Positions 17,395-26,039 of a stretch of 62,342 nucleotides of DNA are shown here, piece after piece. The notes under the pieces are model-generated. The model searched no databases. It was not told where the DNA came from and saw only the letters and a list, made by a program, of their open reading frames with translations. Source of the DNA: an uncultured bacterium (GTDB taxonomy: Bacteria; Cyanobacteriota; Vampirovibrionia; Gastranaerophilales; Gastranaerophilaceae); NCBI GenBank assembly GCA_900547155.1, contig URFH01000012.1, forward strand, positions 1 to 62,342, read 5' to 3'. How positions within the stretch are numbered: position 1 is the first letter of the stretch; every line of letters begins with the position of its first letter. The position numbers and the translations under genes were made by a program.

Positions 17395-19530
17395 TTATTG
17401 AACAGAAGCTTTTTCTTCTTCTGAAACGCCTTTGATAGTAAGGTTTACACGGCCTTTGTCGTCAGTTTTCATAACCTTAACGATTACTTCATCACCAACG
17501 CTCAAATGACCTTCGATAGTTTCGATTCTTTCGTTGCAAACCTGAGAAATATGAACCATGCCGTCTTTTCCCGGAGCAAGCTCAACGAATGCGCCGATAG
17601 GAATGATTCTTACGACTTTTCCTTTTCTAATCATGCCGGGCTGAGGCTTGAAAGTGATTTCTTCAATCATTCTGATTGCGATATCAGTGCCTTCTTTGTC
17701 GTTGCTTGTGATAGTAACCTTGCCGTCATCCTGAATATCGATTTCAGCGCCGGAGCAGTCGATGATATTTCTGATATTTTTACCGCCGGGTCCGATTACT
17801 GCGCCGATATCTTCAGTCGGGATGTGCATTGTGAAGATTCGCGGTGCGTAAGGTGACATTTCAGAAGCAGGTTCTGTGATTACCTCTCTCATTTTTGAAA
17901 GAATGTGCAATCTGCCTCTTTTTGCCTGTTCAAGCGCTCTTCTCAAGGTTGCATTTGAGATACCTTTGACTTTCATGTCCATTTGCAGAGCGGTTACAGC
18001 TTCATCATTGCCGGTAACTTTAAAATCCATGTCCCCGAGGAAGTCTTCAATGCCCTGAATGTCAGTCAAAACGATATCATCGCCGTTTTCACCTTTAATC
18101 AGCCCCATTGCAACGCCGCCAATCATACATTTTACCGGAACACCGGCATTCATAAGCGCCATTGAGGTTCCGCAGGTAGAACCCATTGAAGTTGAACCGT
18201 TTGATTCAAGAACGTCAGATGTAACGCGGATTGTGTATCCGAATTCGTCCTGTGAGGGAAGTGCGGGGATATTCGCTCTTTCAGCGAGGTGTCCGTGTCC
18301 GACTTCTCTTCTTCCGGGGCCTCTGAGCGGTTTAACTTCGCCTACAGAAAAGCCGGGGAATATATATTTATGCATGAAAGTTTTCTTTGTTTGCGGATCA
18401 ACCGTATCAAGCTCCTGTGCCATGCCCGGGCCTGCAAGGGTCGCAACAGAAAGGATTTGTGTCTGACCTCTTGTGAATACAGCCGAGCCGTGAGCTCTGG
18501 GGATAACGCCGACTTCGCACCAGATGGGGCGAACATCCTCATAACCTCTGCCGTCAGCTCTGACATGCTCATCACGAATCATTGCTCTCATGATTTTCTT
18601 TTCAAGAGCCTTGAATTCCTCTGCAATAAAGTCAATTCCGGTTTCAGCCATCATGATTTTTGCGGCATGGTCATCGCCGTAAGAATCAAACTCTGCTTTA
18701 ACCATTTCTTTAGCCTTGTCGAGCTTGGCTTTTCTTGATTCTCTGTCAAAATCGTGATAAGCGTCAAAAACAGTATCATAAGCGATATCGTTGATGATTT
18801 TGGCAATTTCAGAAGTATCGTAAGGATTAATGAACTCGGGTCTTTCAACGCCGCATTCTTTTGCAAATTGTTCCTGCAATTCGCACTGGGTTTTAATAAA
18901 TCCCTGCGCAAATTCAACAGCAGCCATAATATCGTCTTCTGAAACGAATTTCAAGCCGGCTTCAACCATGATTACGGAATCTTTTGTTCCTGCAACAACG
19001 ATATCCATGTCGGATTTTTCAGCCTGAGCATAAGACGGGTTCGCAATGAACTGACCGTCAAGTCTGGAAACCCTGACAGCGCCGACAGGGCCTTCAAAAG
19101 GCGCGCCTGTAAGCATTAATGCTGCAGAAGAGCCGAGCATTGCAAGCGTATCAGGCTGGCAGTTTTCATCAAGGCTGACGAGCTGTGATACGATTTGTAC
19201 ATCATTTCTGTAGCCTTTGGGGAACAAAGGTCTGATTGGTCTGTCGATTAATCTTGAAATCAAGATGGCTTTATCAGAAGCTTTACCCTCGCTTCTGTTG
19301 TATCCGCCGGGAATTCTGCCGATAGCGGACATTCTTTCTTCATAATCAATTAACAGCGGGAAAAAGTCGATACCCACTCTCGGTTCAGGGCTTACAACCG
19401 CATGAACAAGGAGCATAGTATCTTCGCATCTTACTACTACCGAACCACTCGCTGATTTGGCATACTTACCTGTTTCAATAGTGACGGTTTTGTCACCTAC
19501 AGGAATTTCGATTTTTTTAACATCTACCAT
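17395..19530 (-). CDS. pnp: Polyribonucleotide nucleotidyltransferase (PNPase)
   Basis: 3'-5' phosphorolytic exoribonuclease of mRNA decay; 711 residues, the normal length. Two RNase PH domains are seen (first with GRIPGGYNRSEGKASDKAIL and RLIDRPIRPLFPKGYRNDV; second with RGQTQILSVATL and GSTCGTSMALMNAGVPVK). A KH domain (IGPGGKNIRNIIDCSGA, about 565-580) and a C-terminal S1 domain (about 625-700) follow. It is a single-gene transcript bounded by terminators. Confidence 0.98.
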   Translation of the reverse strand: MVDVKKIEIPVGDKTVTIETGKYAKSASGSVVVRCEDTMLLVHAVVSPEPRVGIDFFPLLIDYEERMSAIGRIPGGYNRSEGKASDKAILISRLIDRPIRPLFPKGYRNDVQIVSQLVSLDENCQPDTLAMLGSSAALMLTGAPFEGPVGAVRVSRLDGQFIANPSYAQAEKSDMDIVVAGTKDSVIMVEAGLKFVSEDDIMAAVEFAQGFIKTQCELQEQFAKECGVERPEFINPYDTSEIAKIINDIAYDTVFDAYHDFDRESRKAKLDKAKEMVKAEFDSYGDDHAAKIMMAETGIDFIAEEFKALEKKIMRAMIRDEHVRADGRGYEDVRPIWCEVGVIPRAHGSAVFTRGQTQILSVATLAGPGMAQELDTVDPQTKKTFMHKYIFPGFSVGEVKPLRGPGRREVGHGHLAERANIPALPSQDEFGYTIRVTSDVLESNGSTSMGSTCGTSMALMNAGVPVKCMIGGVAMGLIKGENGDDIVLTDIQGIEDFLGDMDFKVTGNDEAVTALQMDMKVKGISNATLRRALEQAKRGRLHILSKMREVITEPASEMSPYAPRIFTMHIPTEDIGAVIGPGGKNIRNIIDCSGAEIDIQDDGKVTITSNDKEGTDIAIRMIEEITFKPQPGMIRKGKVVRIIPIGAFVELAPGKDGMVHISQVCNERIETIEGHLSVGDEVIVKVMKTDDKGRVNLTIKGVSEEEKASVQ

Positions 19531-19607
19531 GTTTTTCTTCTTTCCTTTTTCTATTCACTTCTACTTGTGTTCAAAAAAAGTATATCTCAAACACGGGTGC
19601 TGTACAA

Positions 19608-19672
19608 ATAAAAAAACGCGGCTTATATACAACTTAACACTCCCCATTTCCAAAAACAGGGAAAGGGGCCGC
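19608..19672 (-). terminator. Structured terminator between the TonB-C-like gene and pnp
   Basis: On the minus strand an outer stem GCGGC/GCCGC encloses an inner hairpin (CCCCTTTCC with GGAAATGGGG), followed by a run of seven T. It ends the upstream gene's transcript before pnp. Confidence 0.7.
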
Positions 19673-19694
19673 AACAGCAATAAATCAGCGCAGC

Positions 19695-20693
19695 TTACTG
19701 AACGTCGGAACGCGCTCCGTAGCTGGAAACTACAGAATATCCTGTCATCGGGTTGTATTCAAATACAAATTTCATTTTCAAAGGTTCCTGATTAAATGAG
19801 GCAGGAAAAATATCAAACGGCGCCGAATTATTCACCGCATCCAGCGCAAATTTGTTGAATTCCTTATTTTCAGTGGATTTTACAATTTTTAAATCAGAAA
19901 CGCTGCCATCCGCGTTGACCAGAAAATCCAATTCAACGGATTGCGCTTCTGTCATTTTTTCAGGAGCCCAGTTATTGTTGACTTTTTTCTGGAGCGACGT
20001 GATGTAAGAGGTAAGGTTCGCTGATTGCGACGCATTCAGCGTATAAGTCACATTAATAGGCCGTCCTGTGAAATTTGTGGGGATATTTCCGAAAGGCGAG
20101 GCCTGCGCAACCGCCCTGACAAGCGATTGGTCAAACTGGAGATTTGACGAGGTTTTTGTAATTGCAATATTTGAAGCCTGCCCTTTGTTATCTACAGAAA
20201 ATTTCACTGTAGCGGAGGCATTGTTTATATTTTTTTCATAGAACCATTTTTCTCTTATTTTTTCGCTCATAAGGCTGATAAATTGCTGGAAAGCCGCTGT
20301 ATTCGGAGCGTCCGAGGAGATATTCACAGAAACAGCCTGATAGGAGCTCTCAAAACTTGAGGAAGATTTCCTTTCCTGCGAAGTTTTGCACGCAAAATTG
20401 TGCAAAGCAGCGATTGTTTCGGGCTCAAACACAAGATTTTTATCGCTTGCAATGAGTTTTAAATTTGGTGCTGAATTTGAGCAGTCAGTCAACACCTGAA
20501 GCTGCCTGTATGCCGCAAGAGCAGGGTCTTTTACCATAATATTAAAAATTGTGCCGTGTTCTTCCTTTTTAACTGAATCAAAATCAGCAAAAACTGTCAC
20601 ACCGGGCACGGGTTCAAGTTTTTCCCATTCAAACGCAAAAACCGGCAATATAACAGCCGCACCAACAATTAATGATAATAAAGTCTTTTTCAT
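19695..20693 (-). CDS. Secreted protein with two TonB/TolA C-terminal-like domains
   Basis: 332 residues from ATG 20693, preceded by AGCGGA. A signal peptide is clear (MKKTLLSLIVGAAVILPVFA). Residues 30-110 are a folded region with three cysteines. Two repeats follow, each beginning with a helix of the W-x-P/x-E type and then beta strands: SLMSEKIREKWFYEKNI ... TVKFSVDNKGQASNIAITK and SLQKKVNNNWAPEKM ... ELDFLVNADGSVSDLKIVK. This is the pattern of TonB/TolA C-terminal domains, normally single and on long spacers. The protein is probably periplasmic. It lies next to lipid A and Mla genes, so an envelope role is likely; no proton-channel partner is nearby. Confidence 0.65.
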   Translation of the reverse strand: MKKTLLSLIVGAAVILPVFAFEWEKLEPVPGVTVFADFDSVKKEEHGTIFNIMVKDPALAAYRQLQVLTDCSNSAPNLKLIASDKNLVFEPETIAALHNFACKTSQERKSSSSFESSYQAVSVNISSDAPNTAAFQQFISLMSEKIREKWFYEKNINNASATVKFSVDNKGQASNIAITKTSSNLQFDQSLVRAVAQASPFGNIPTNFTGRPINVTYTLNASQSANLTSYITSLQKKVNNNWAPEKMTEAQSVELDFLVNADGSVSDLKIVKSTENKEFNKFALDAVNNSAPFDIFPASFNQEPLKMKFVFEYNPMTGYSVVSSYGARSDVQ

Positions 20694-20737
20694 TTCCGCT
20701 AACCCCAAATTAGATAACAAAATTATTTTACCCTATA

Positions 20738-21784
20738 TCAAAGCATTTTATCAATAGCGCTTTTCACAGCTTCTACGTCAATTCCTGAAAGGCAGGCATG
20801 CTCATTTTTGCATTTTTTCTTCAGCGCGCACGGGCGGCAGGAGCAGTCTGCAGTCAAAAGCTTGTTATTTTCGCCCCATGCGCCCCATTTTTTCTCATCC
20901 ATCGGCCCGTAAATGCCAATTACCGGCGTTTTCACAGAGGACGCAATATGCAGATTCCCGCTGTCGCACCCGACAATCAAATCGCACATTTTTGTGAGTG
21001 CAAGGCTTTCTCTCAGGCTAAATTCGCCGCAAAGGTTCAATGGCTGCGTTTTCAGCTCTTGATTTATGAAGCTGTGGATTGATTCATAAGCTGCAGAATC
21101 GTTTTTTGTCCCTGCGTAGATAACCTGGGCACCCTTTTCGTTTGCCAGATACTCCACAATTCGGGCAAACCGGTCTTTTGGCCATTCTTTATTGTGATTT
21201 CCGCTTGTTGCATGCACCAGAACCCGTTTTTTTTCAAAATCCGGCAGTTTTGCCTTTAAATAATCGCGGACTTTAGCCTCTTCCTCTGGTTCAATCCAAT
21301 TTTCAAGGTAATCATCGCATTCTTTCACGCCGTCAGCTTTCAGAACATCAAGAAAGCAGTCAATTTCATGCTTTGAGTTGTCGTATTTAACGCGTTTTGT
21401 CAAAAGAAAGCCCCTGCATTCGGTATCAAACCCGATTCGTTCGGGGATTCCGGCGCAAAACGCGAGAAAAGCGCTTGAAAATGAACGTTTTAGCACATAT
21501 GCTTTGTCATATTTCTTTTCGCGAAGGAGTTTTACGTAATACCGGAAATTTTTCTTCTCCTGATTTGAGTTTTCGTAACGGTGCTTTCTTGTTGTGTCAA
21601 AATACAAAAAATTGTCCACATAAGGGCATTTGTCAATGATTTCGCCCGAAACAGGCGCAACGAGCATGTCAATTTGCGCCTTTGGGTTTGCCTTTCTCAA
21701 ATTTCTCAAAAAAGGAACCGTAAGAAGCGTATCGCCGATAAAACGATAACGGATTACGAGAATTTTTTCAGGTGTTTTTAGCAT
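20738..21784 (-). CDS. Glycosyltransferase family 9 (ADP-heptose:LPS heptosyltransferase-like)
   Basis: 348 residues with the GT9 layout: N-terminal KILVIRYRFIGDTLLTVPFL, then HATSGNHNKEWPKDRFARIVEYL and the C-terminal donor-site region LTKMCDLIVGCDSGNLHIASS plus TPVIGIYGPMDEKKWG. Cysteines cluster near the end (CSCRPCALKKKC). Members add heptose to the lipid A core. Whether the donor here is heptose cannot be read from the sequence. The start overlaps the end of lpxK by seven bases, tying it to lipid A synthesis. Confidence 0.88.
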   Translation of the reverse strand: MLKTPEKILVIRYRFIGDTLLTVPFLRNLRKANPKAQIDMLVAPVSGEIIDKCPYVDNFLYFDTTRKHRYENSNQEKKNFRYYVKLLREKKYDKAYVLKRSFSSAFLAFCAGIPERIGFDTECRGFLLTKRVKYDNSKHEIDCFLDVLKADGVKECDDYLENWIEPEEEAKVRDYLKAKLPDFEKKRVLVHATSGNHNKEWPKDRFARIVEYLANEKGAQVIYAGTKNDSAAYESIHSFINQELKTQPLNLCGEFSLRESLALTKMCDLIVGCDSGNLHIASSVKTPVIGIYGPMDEKKWGAWGENNKLLTADCSCRPCALKKKCKNEHACLSGIDVEAVKSAIDKML

Positions 21785-22824
21785 GCGTTCAACAGCCCTT
21801 TGACATCCAAATCAGGTTTAAGTTTTAAAGCATAAATTTCAACATCATCGCCCATGATTTCACGGAGTTTAACAGCGTCTTTTTCTGTTGTAACAAGTTT
21901 TTTGCCGTCAGCGAGCTTTTTGAGCTCTTCAATATCCTTTTCCGTGTAGATATGATGGTCGGGGTAGTCTTTTGTTCCGCACAGATTATAATTCTGCAAG
22001 AAATCATAGAACTGCCGGGGCTGTCCGACCGCACTGAAAGCAAAAACATCGTTGGGTTTATCAAGCCATACGCCTGTTTTTATGTTATAGACATACTGCG
22101 GAACCATATTGCATAAAAATACCGGTCTTTTGAAGCGCTCGCGCAGTTCTTCACAGTATTTTTTAGCTTTTTCGGATTCAAAATTTTTGTTTACAACAAT
22201 AATTTTATCAGCCCTTTTTGCCTCGTGGATTGGCTCTCTTAAAGCTCCTAGCGGCAAAACAAAGCCGTTTGAAAACTTTTTATCCGCATCAACAACAAGA
22301 AGATTCATGTCGCGTTTCAAGCGCTGGTGCTGATATCCGTCATCAAGGACGAGTTTTGTGTAATTCCCTTTTGATTCAACGAATTTAGCGGATTTTGAAC
22401 GGCTCGCGCAGGTTACAACCATGCAATCAGGGCAGTTTTTGGCAAGCCAGAAAGGCTCATCGCCGGCTTCCGCAACATTATGGTTTATAATGCCGTCTTC
22501 CGAAATAACATTCACGTTTTTATTATCCAGCGAGCCTTTGTAGCCGCGCGACAAAATCGCAACTTTTTCTCCTTTTGAATCAAGATATTTTGCAATCGCC
22601 GCCGCAACCGGGGTTTTTCCCGTTCCGCCTGTGGTCAAATTGCCTACGGCAATTGTATATAAGGGCGATTTGTAGGTTTTGAGAATTTCTTTTTTATAAA
22701 GAAAATTCCTTATTGAAGCAGCTGCCCCGTAAACAAGCGAAAGCGGAAAAAGCAGCGCCAGAAGCGGGTAATCTGCAATGTTGTAGTGTTGTTTGTAGTG
22801 GAAATTTGTTAAAAATAATTTCAT
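21778..22824 (-). CDS. lpxK: Tetraacyldisaccharide 4'-kinase
   Basis: Adds the 4'-phosphate in lipid A synthesis at the inner membrane; 348 residues. N-terminal membrane helix with PLSLVYGAAASIRN, then the P-loop VGNLTTGGTGKTPVAAAIA, LSRGYKG, AGDEPFWLAK and LDDGYQHQRLKRD, all family hallmarks. AGGTGA precedes ATG. It shows that the organism makes lipid A. It lies 13 bases after mlaD in one five-gene run (mlaE-mlaF-mlaD-lpxK-GT9). Confidence 0.95.
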   Translation of the reverse strand: MKLFLTNFHYKQHYNIADYPLLALLFPLSLVYGAAASIRNFLYKKEILKTYKSPLYTIAVGNLTTGGTGKTPVAAAIAKYLDSKGEKVAILSRGYKGSLDNKNVNVISEDGIINHNVAEAGDEPFWLAKNCPDCMVVTCASRSKSAKFVESKGNYTKLVLDDGYQHQRLKRDMNLLVVDADKKFSNGFVLPLGALREPIHEAKRADKIIVVNKNFESEKAKKYCEELRERFKRPVFLCNMVPQYVYNIKTGVWLDKPNDVFAFSAVGQPRQFYDFLQNYNLCGTKDYPDHHIYTEKDIEELKKLADGKKLVTTEKDAVKLREIMGDDVEIYALKLKPDLDVKGLLNAC

Positions 22825-22837
22825 TTGTGTTCACCTT

Positions 22838-24199
22838 TTAAAATAATAATCTAAACAGCAAGAATCTTTTGTTAAGTTTTTCCGAGAATTTGCGCAGGTT
22901 TTTGGAGGTTTCTCCGGCGTCTTTAATTGCCTGCGTAATTGTGCATTTCTGGTCGGTTGTGAGCGAATTTACCGTCTCAAGCGTCATCGACAGGTCGTCA
23001 AGAGCCGCATTGAACTTGGTTACGGTATTATTAACCTGATTTTTCAGATTTTCGTCCTGTGTCATCTGGTTTACGAAGATTGAAATTTCAGAAATGTTTT
23101 TGCTTGCAACCTGAAGATTTTCGAGGGTTTGTTTTGTATTTTTATCTTCAAGAATGTTGTTTATATTGTTAGAAAGCCTGTTCACAGATTTTGTTGTATC
23201 AATTAGAGTATCTTTAAAATCCTTATCTCCGACGATTTTGTTAAGATTGTCAGTCAAATCCATAACTTTAACCGAAACATTGTTAGTTGTGAGCATTAAG
23301 GAGTTCAAATCCTCTCTTGATGAATCAATGAGCAGCTGTGTTTTGTCAAGCGTCTGATTTGCCTTTACCGTAAGCAAATCAATGTTTCCGACGATGTTTT
23401 TCATATCCGCAATTATATCGTCAGACATAAACGCGCTCATTTTTTCCGTTGCTTCGGTCATTGAAGCAGCTGCACGGTACTGGAGCTCCATAAAATCAGA
23501 CAATCTGAGCGGTTCTATTACCGTGTATTTTGAATTTGTTTTCGGATAGGTTAAAGCGACATTGTTTGCCGGACGGATTACGAGTTTTTCTTTGCCCTCA
23601 ACGGGTTTTATCTCGCCGAGCAGCCTGTCGGGAGGAATTAACCCCGGAAGCGTAATCACATAACCGATTTTATAGGCAAATTCTGTCTTAATTTCCTCCT
23701 GAAGCGGCATGGGAAGCGTTTTGGTTTCGACAATTTCAATCTTTTTGACCTTGCCAACGTCATACATTCTGTCGCTGAGCTTCATTTGCACATTGTCGTT
23801 TGCATGGAGGAGTTTTGATTTTTTCGTTATGGGTAAAAATATTGTACGCACTTTCGGAGGAGTAATTTCAAGGAACTGCTCGCCGATAATGCCGGATTGC
23901 TGAATAGAAATCGTGGAAGCCGGCGGAATAGTAACATCCGGCTCGGTTATGACGAATTTTACCTTCACATAGGAGTTGTCAGCGTTGATAACAGGGGTAA
24001 TTTCCTCAACCTGACCTACTCTGAACCCCATCAGCTGAACACCTGACCCCGGACGCATGCCGTTTACGTCTTTAAAATCAACAGAAAGCCTTTCTCCGGC
24101 AGAAAGCGCCCTGCCTTTAATCCATAAAATGCCAAAAATCAATATCAGCAATGAAATTAGTGTTAATAATCCTACTTTAAATGAAGATGAAAAACGCAT
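22838..24199 (-). CDS. mlaD: MCE/MlaD-family lipid transport protein
   Basis: Periplasmic lipid-binding subunit of an MlaFEDB-type ABC transporter; 453 residues. One N-terminal membrane helix (VGLLTLISLLILIFGILWI) is followed by an MCE domain (about 35-125: VQLMGFRVGQVEEI, TISIQQSGIIGEQFLEI). A second beta-rich region (130-240) follows, and then a long helical or coiled-coil C-terminus with many Asn/Leu heptads. The single MCE domain plus long helix resembles cyanobacterial and plastid (TGD2-like) forms more than the short E. coli MlaD. Confidence 0.9.
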   Translation of the reverse strand: MRFSSSFKVGLLTLISLLILIFGILWIKGRALSAGERLSVDFKDVNGMRPGSGVQLMGFRVGQVEEITPVINADNSYVKVKFVITEPDVTIPPASTISIQQSGIIGEQFLEITPPKVRTIFLPITKKSKLLHANDNVQMKLSDRMYDVGKVKKIEIVETKTLPMPLQEEIKTEFAYKIGYVITLPGLIPPDRLLGEIKPVEGKEKLVIRPANNVALTYPKTNSKYTVIEPLRLSDFMELQYRAAASMTEATEKMSAFMSDDIIADMKNIVGNIDLLTVKANQTLDKTQLLIDSSREDLNSLMLTTNNVSVKVMDLTDNLNKIVGDKDFKDTLIDTTKSVNRLSNNINNILEDKNTKQTLENLQVASKNISEISIFVNQMTQDENLKNQVNNTVTKFNAALDDLSMTLETVNSLTTDQKCTITQAIKDAGETSKNLRKFSEKLNKRFLLFRLLF

Positions 24200-24231
24200 T
24201 ATAATAAACTATCCTTATTACTTAGTGGTTG

Positions 24232-24957
24232 CTAGTCAGAAGACGCCGCTTTCATCGGCCCTTCTATACTTGCGTTAACGAACTGTTTTGTATATTCGTT
24301 ACCGCCCTCTATCATATCCTGCGGAGTTCCGCAGTAAACGATTTTTTCATTATACAGCATAATAACCTTATCGGCACACCTCTTTATGGTGGAGAGTTGG
24401 TGCGTGACGATTATTGATGTTGCGTTGAGTTCATCGCGGAGCCGCACGATATAATCCTCAATAATCGTTGAAGAAACAGGGTCCAACCCCGCAGTCGGTT
24501 CGTCATAAAGGATTGTTGCCGGGTTTGTAACGATTGCGCGCGCAAAACTCACACGTTTTTGCATGCCGCCGGAAAGCTCGTGCGGCATTTTGTTTTCAAT
24601 CCCCTCAAGCCCCACAGTTTTGAGGTTTTTTGCAACAATTTCCTTTATTTCGTCTTCTGTATATTTTTTCTTGAACTCTTTTCTCTCTTTTAGGGCAAAA
24701 GCGATGTTTTCATAAACATTCAATGAATCAAACAGCGCAGAATACTGAAAAACCATTGCTATATCGCCCTCGGAAACTATGATTTCGCCGCTATCGGGCT
24801 TTGTCAGGCCGCAAATGAGCTTTAAAACAGTACTTTTCCCTGCGCCACTAAGCCCTACAACAGCAAGTATCTCGCCATCTTCGACCTTAAACGAAACATC
24901 GTCAAGAACTTTCTTATCTTTGAAAGATTTTGTTAAATTTTTAACTTCTATGCTCAT
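24232..24957 (-). CDS. mlaF: Mla-type ABC transporter ATP-binding protein
   Basis: 241 residues. Walker A GLSGAGKSTVLK, Q-loop VFQYSALFDSLNVYENIAF (typical of MlaF), signature LSGGMQKRVSFARAI, Walker B ILYDEPTAGLDP and H-loop VTHQLSTI. It drives lipid movement with MlaE and MlaD, between which it is encoded. GAGG precedes ATG. Confidence 0.94.
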   Translation of the reverse strand: MSIEVKNLTKSFKDKKVLDDVSFKVEDGEILAVVGLSGAGKSTVLKLICGLTKPDSGEIIVSEGDIAMVFQYSALFDSLNVYENIAFALKERKEFKKKYTEDEIKEIVAKNLKTVGLEGIENKMPHELSGGMQKRVSFARAIVTNPATILYDEPTAGLDPVSSTIIEDYIVRLRDELNATSIIVTHQLSTIKRCADKVIMLYNEKIVYCGTPQDMIEGGNEYTKQFVNASIEGPMKAASSD

Positions 24958-24981
24958 GAAAAATCTGCCTCTGTATTTATT

Positions 24982-25791
24982 TTAAAAGAAAAATATCGCT
25001 GCGATAATATAATCTATAATTGCAATCGCCACAAACGACCATACAACCGCTTTTGTGGTCGCCAATCCGACCCCTTTTGCCCCGCCAAAAGCAAGATACC
25101 CACAAACGCAGCTTATTAAAGCGATTGTTGCGCCAAAAAGCGAGGATTTAAAAAGGGTTACATTTATATCTTTGACAAAAAGCCCCTGCCAGACGGAACT
25201 TATGTAATTTAACTTACTTACGCCGGCAGAAAGGTAAGCAGCCACCCCGCCGCAAATTAACCCCGCAAAAGAAGAAATAACAACCACAACCGGCATCATG
25301 ATAAAGCCCGCAACCACTCTGGGAACAAAAAGATACTCAACAGGGTCAACTTTTAGCACTTTCAACGCGTCAATCTGCTCTGTGACGCGCATTGTTGCGA
25401 CTTCTGACGCATATGCGGAGCCAATCATCGAAATAATTGCAAACCCCGACATTATCGCCCCGAGTTCACGCGTAATTGTAATTGCCATCAACGCGCCCAC
25501 GTATTTTTCGCCGCCCTGCTTGACCATTTCCGGCGCAACCTGCATTGCGATGATAATACAGGTCATTCCCACAATTGAAAGCGTAATTGGCAAAGAATCC
25601 ACCGCAAATCTTGAGCACTGGTCAATGATATGTTTCCAATTAAGCCGCCCCATGGCAATAAGTTTCAAAACATGCCAGAAACGAATCCCAATCTCGCCCA
25701 GAGTTTCAAAAAACTCCTCAAGCTGTTTGGCAAGCAGGCGGCCAAGATTGTAAGTTGCGCTTTGTTTAAATAATTTTGCAAATGAACTCAT
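24982..25791 (-). CDS. mlaE: Mla-type ABC transporter permease
   Basis: 269 residues with five to six membrane helices and an amphipathic start. The MlaE core is clear: TRELGAIMSGFAIISMIGSA, then EQIDALKVLKVDPVEYLFVPR. It is the first gene of mlaE-mlaF-mlaD-lpxK-GT9. No mlaA, mlaB or mlaC is in the window. Confidence 0.94.
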   Translation of the reverse strand: MSSFAKLFKQSATYNLGRLLAKQLEEFFETLGEIGIRFWHVLKLIAMGRLNWKHIIDQCSRFAVDSLPITLSIVGMTCIIIAMQVAPEMVKQGGEKYVGALMAITITRELGAIMSGFAIISMIGSAYASEVATMRVTEQIDALKVLKVDPVEYLFVPRVVAGFIMMPVVVVISSFAGLICGGVAAYLSAGVSKLNYISSVWQGLFVKDINVTLFKSSLFGATIALISCVCGYLAFGGAKGVGLATTKAVVWSFVAIAIIDYIIAAIFFF

Positions 25792-25906
25792 GCTTTATAT
25801 ATTACCAAAAATTTCATTTGCGGGCATGAGGGTTCATTTTTGCAGCAGAGGATTGGATTTGGACAGCTTAATGATTGCAAAAAGAAAACAGCATATAAAT
25901 ACCTGA

Positions 25907-26029
25907 TTAAAAGCAGGGAAGTCTTCTTTGGGGTGACTATGGAGGAGTGCTCAAGAATCAAAAAATATAATTTCCAACGTTAATTGCCCGGGGGAATCGG
26001 AACGGAAAAGAAGACTTCCCTGCTTTTAA
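25907..26029. repeat. Palindrome-bounded repeat family B, copy 1
   Basis: Arms of 23 bases (25907-25929 and 26007-26029) are perfect inverted complements. The interior has two blocks shared with copy 2 (49966-50085): GGRGTGACTATGGAGGAG after the left arm and GCCCGGRGGAATCGGAACG before the right arm. The middle and the arm sequences differ between copies. It ends ten bases beyond the stop of the minus-strand amidase gene. The remainder of the gap to mlaE shows nothing recognisable. Confidence 0.82.
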
Positions 26030-26039
26030 CCCCGCATAA

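Noticed and set aside
18289..18738. Open frames antisense to pnp
   Set aside because: They arise from codon bias of pnp and have no ribosome site or recognisable domain.
25941..25985. Tiny reading frame ATGGAGGAG... inside repeat B1
   Set aside because: The equivalent frame in copy B2 diverges after three codons and stops early, so the conserved block is not conserved as protein.
25907..26029. Known self-cleaving ribozyme (hammerhead, twister, pistol) in repeat B
   Set aside because: GCCCGGGGG recalls twister, but the remaining conserved positions could not be placed, so I do not call it.
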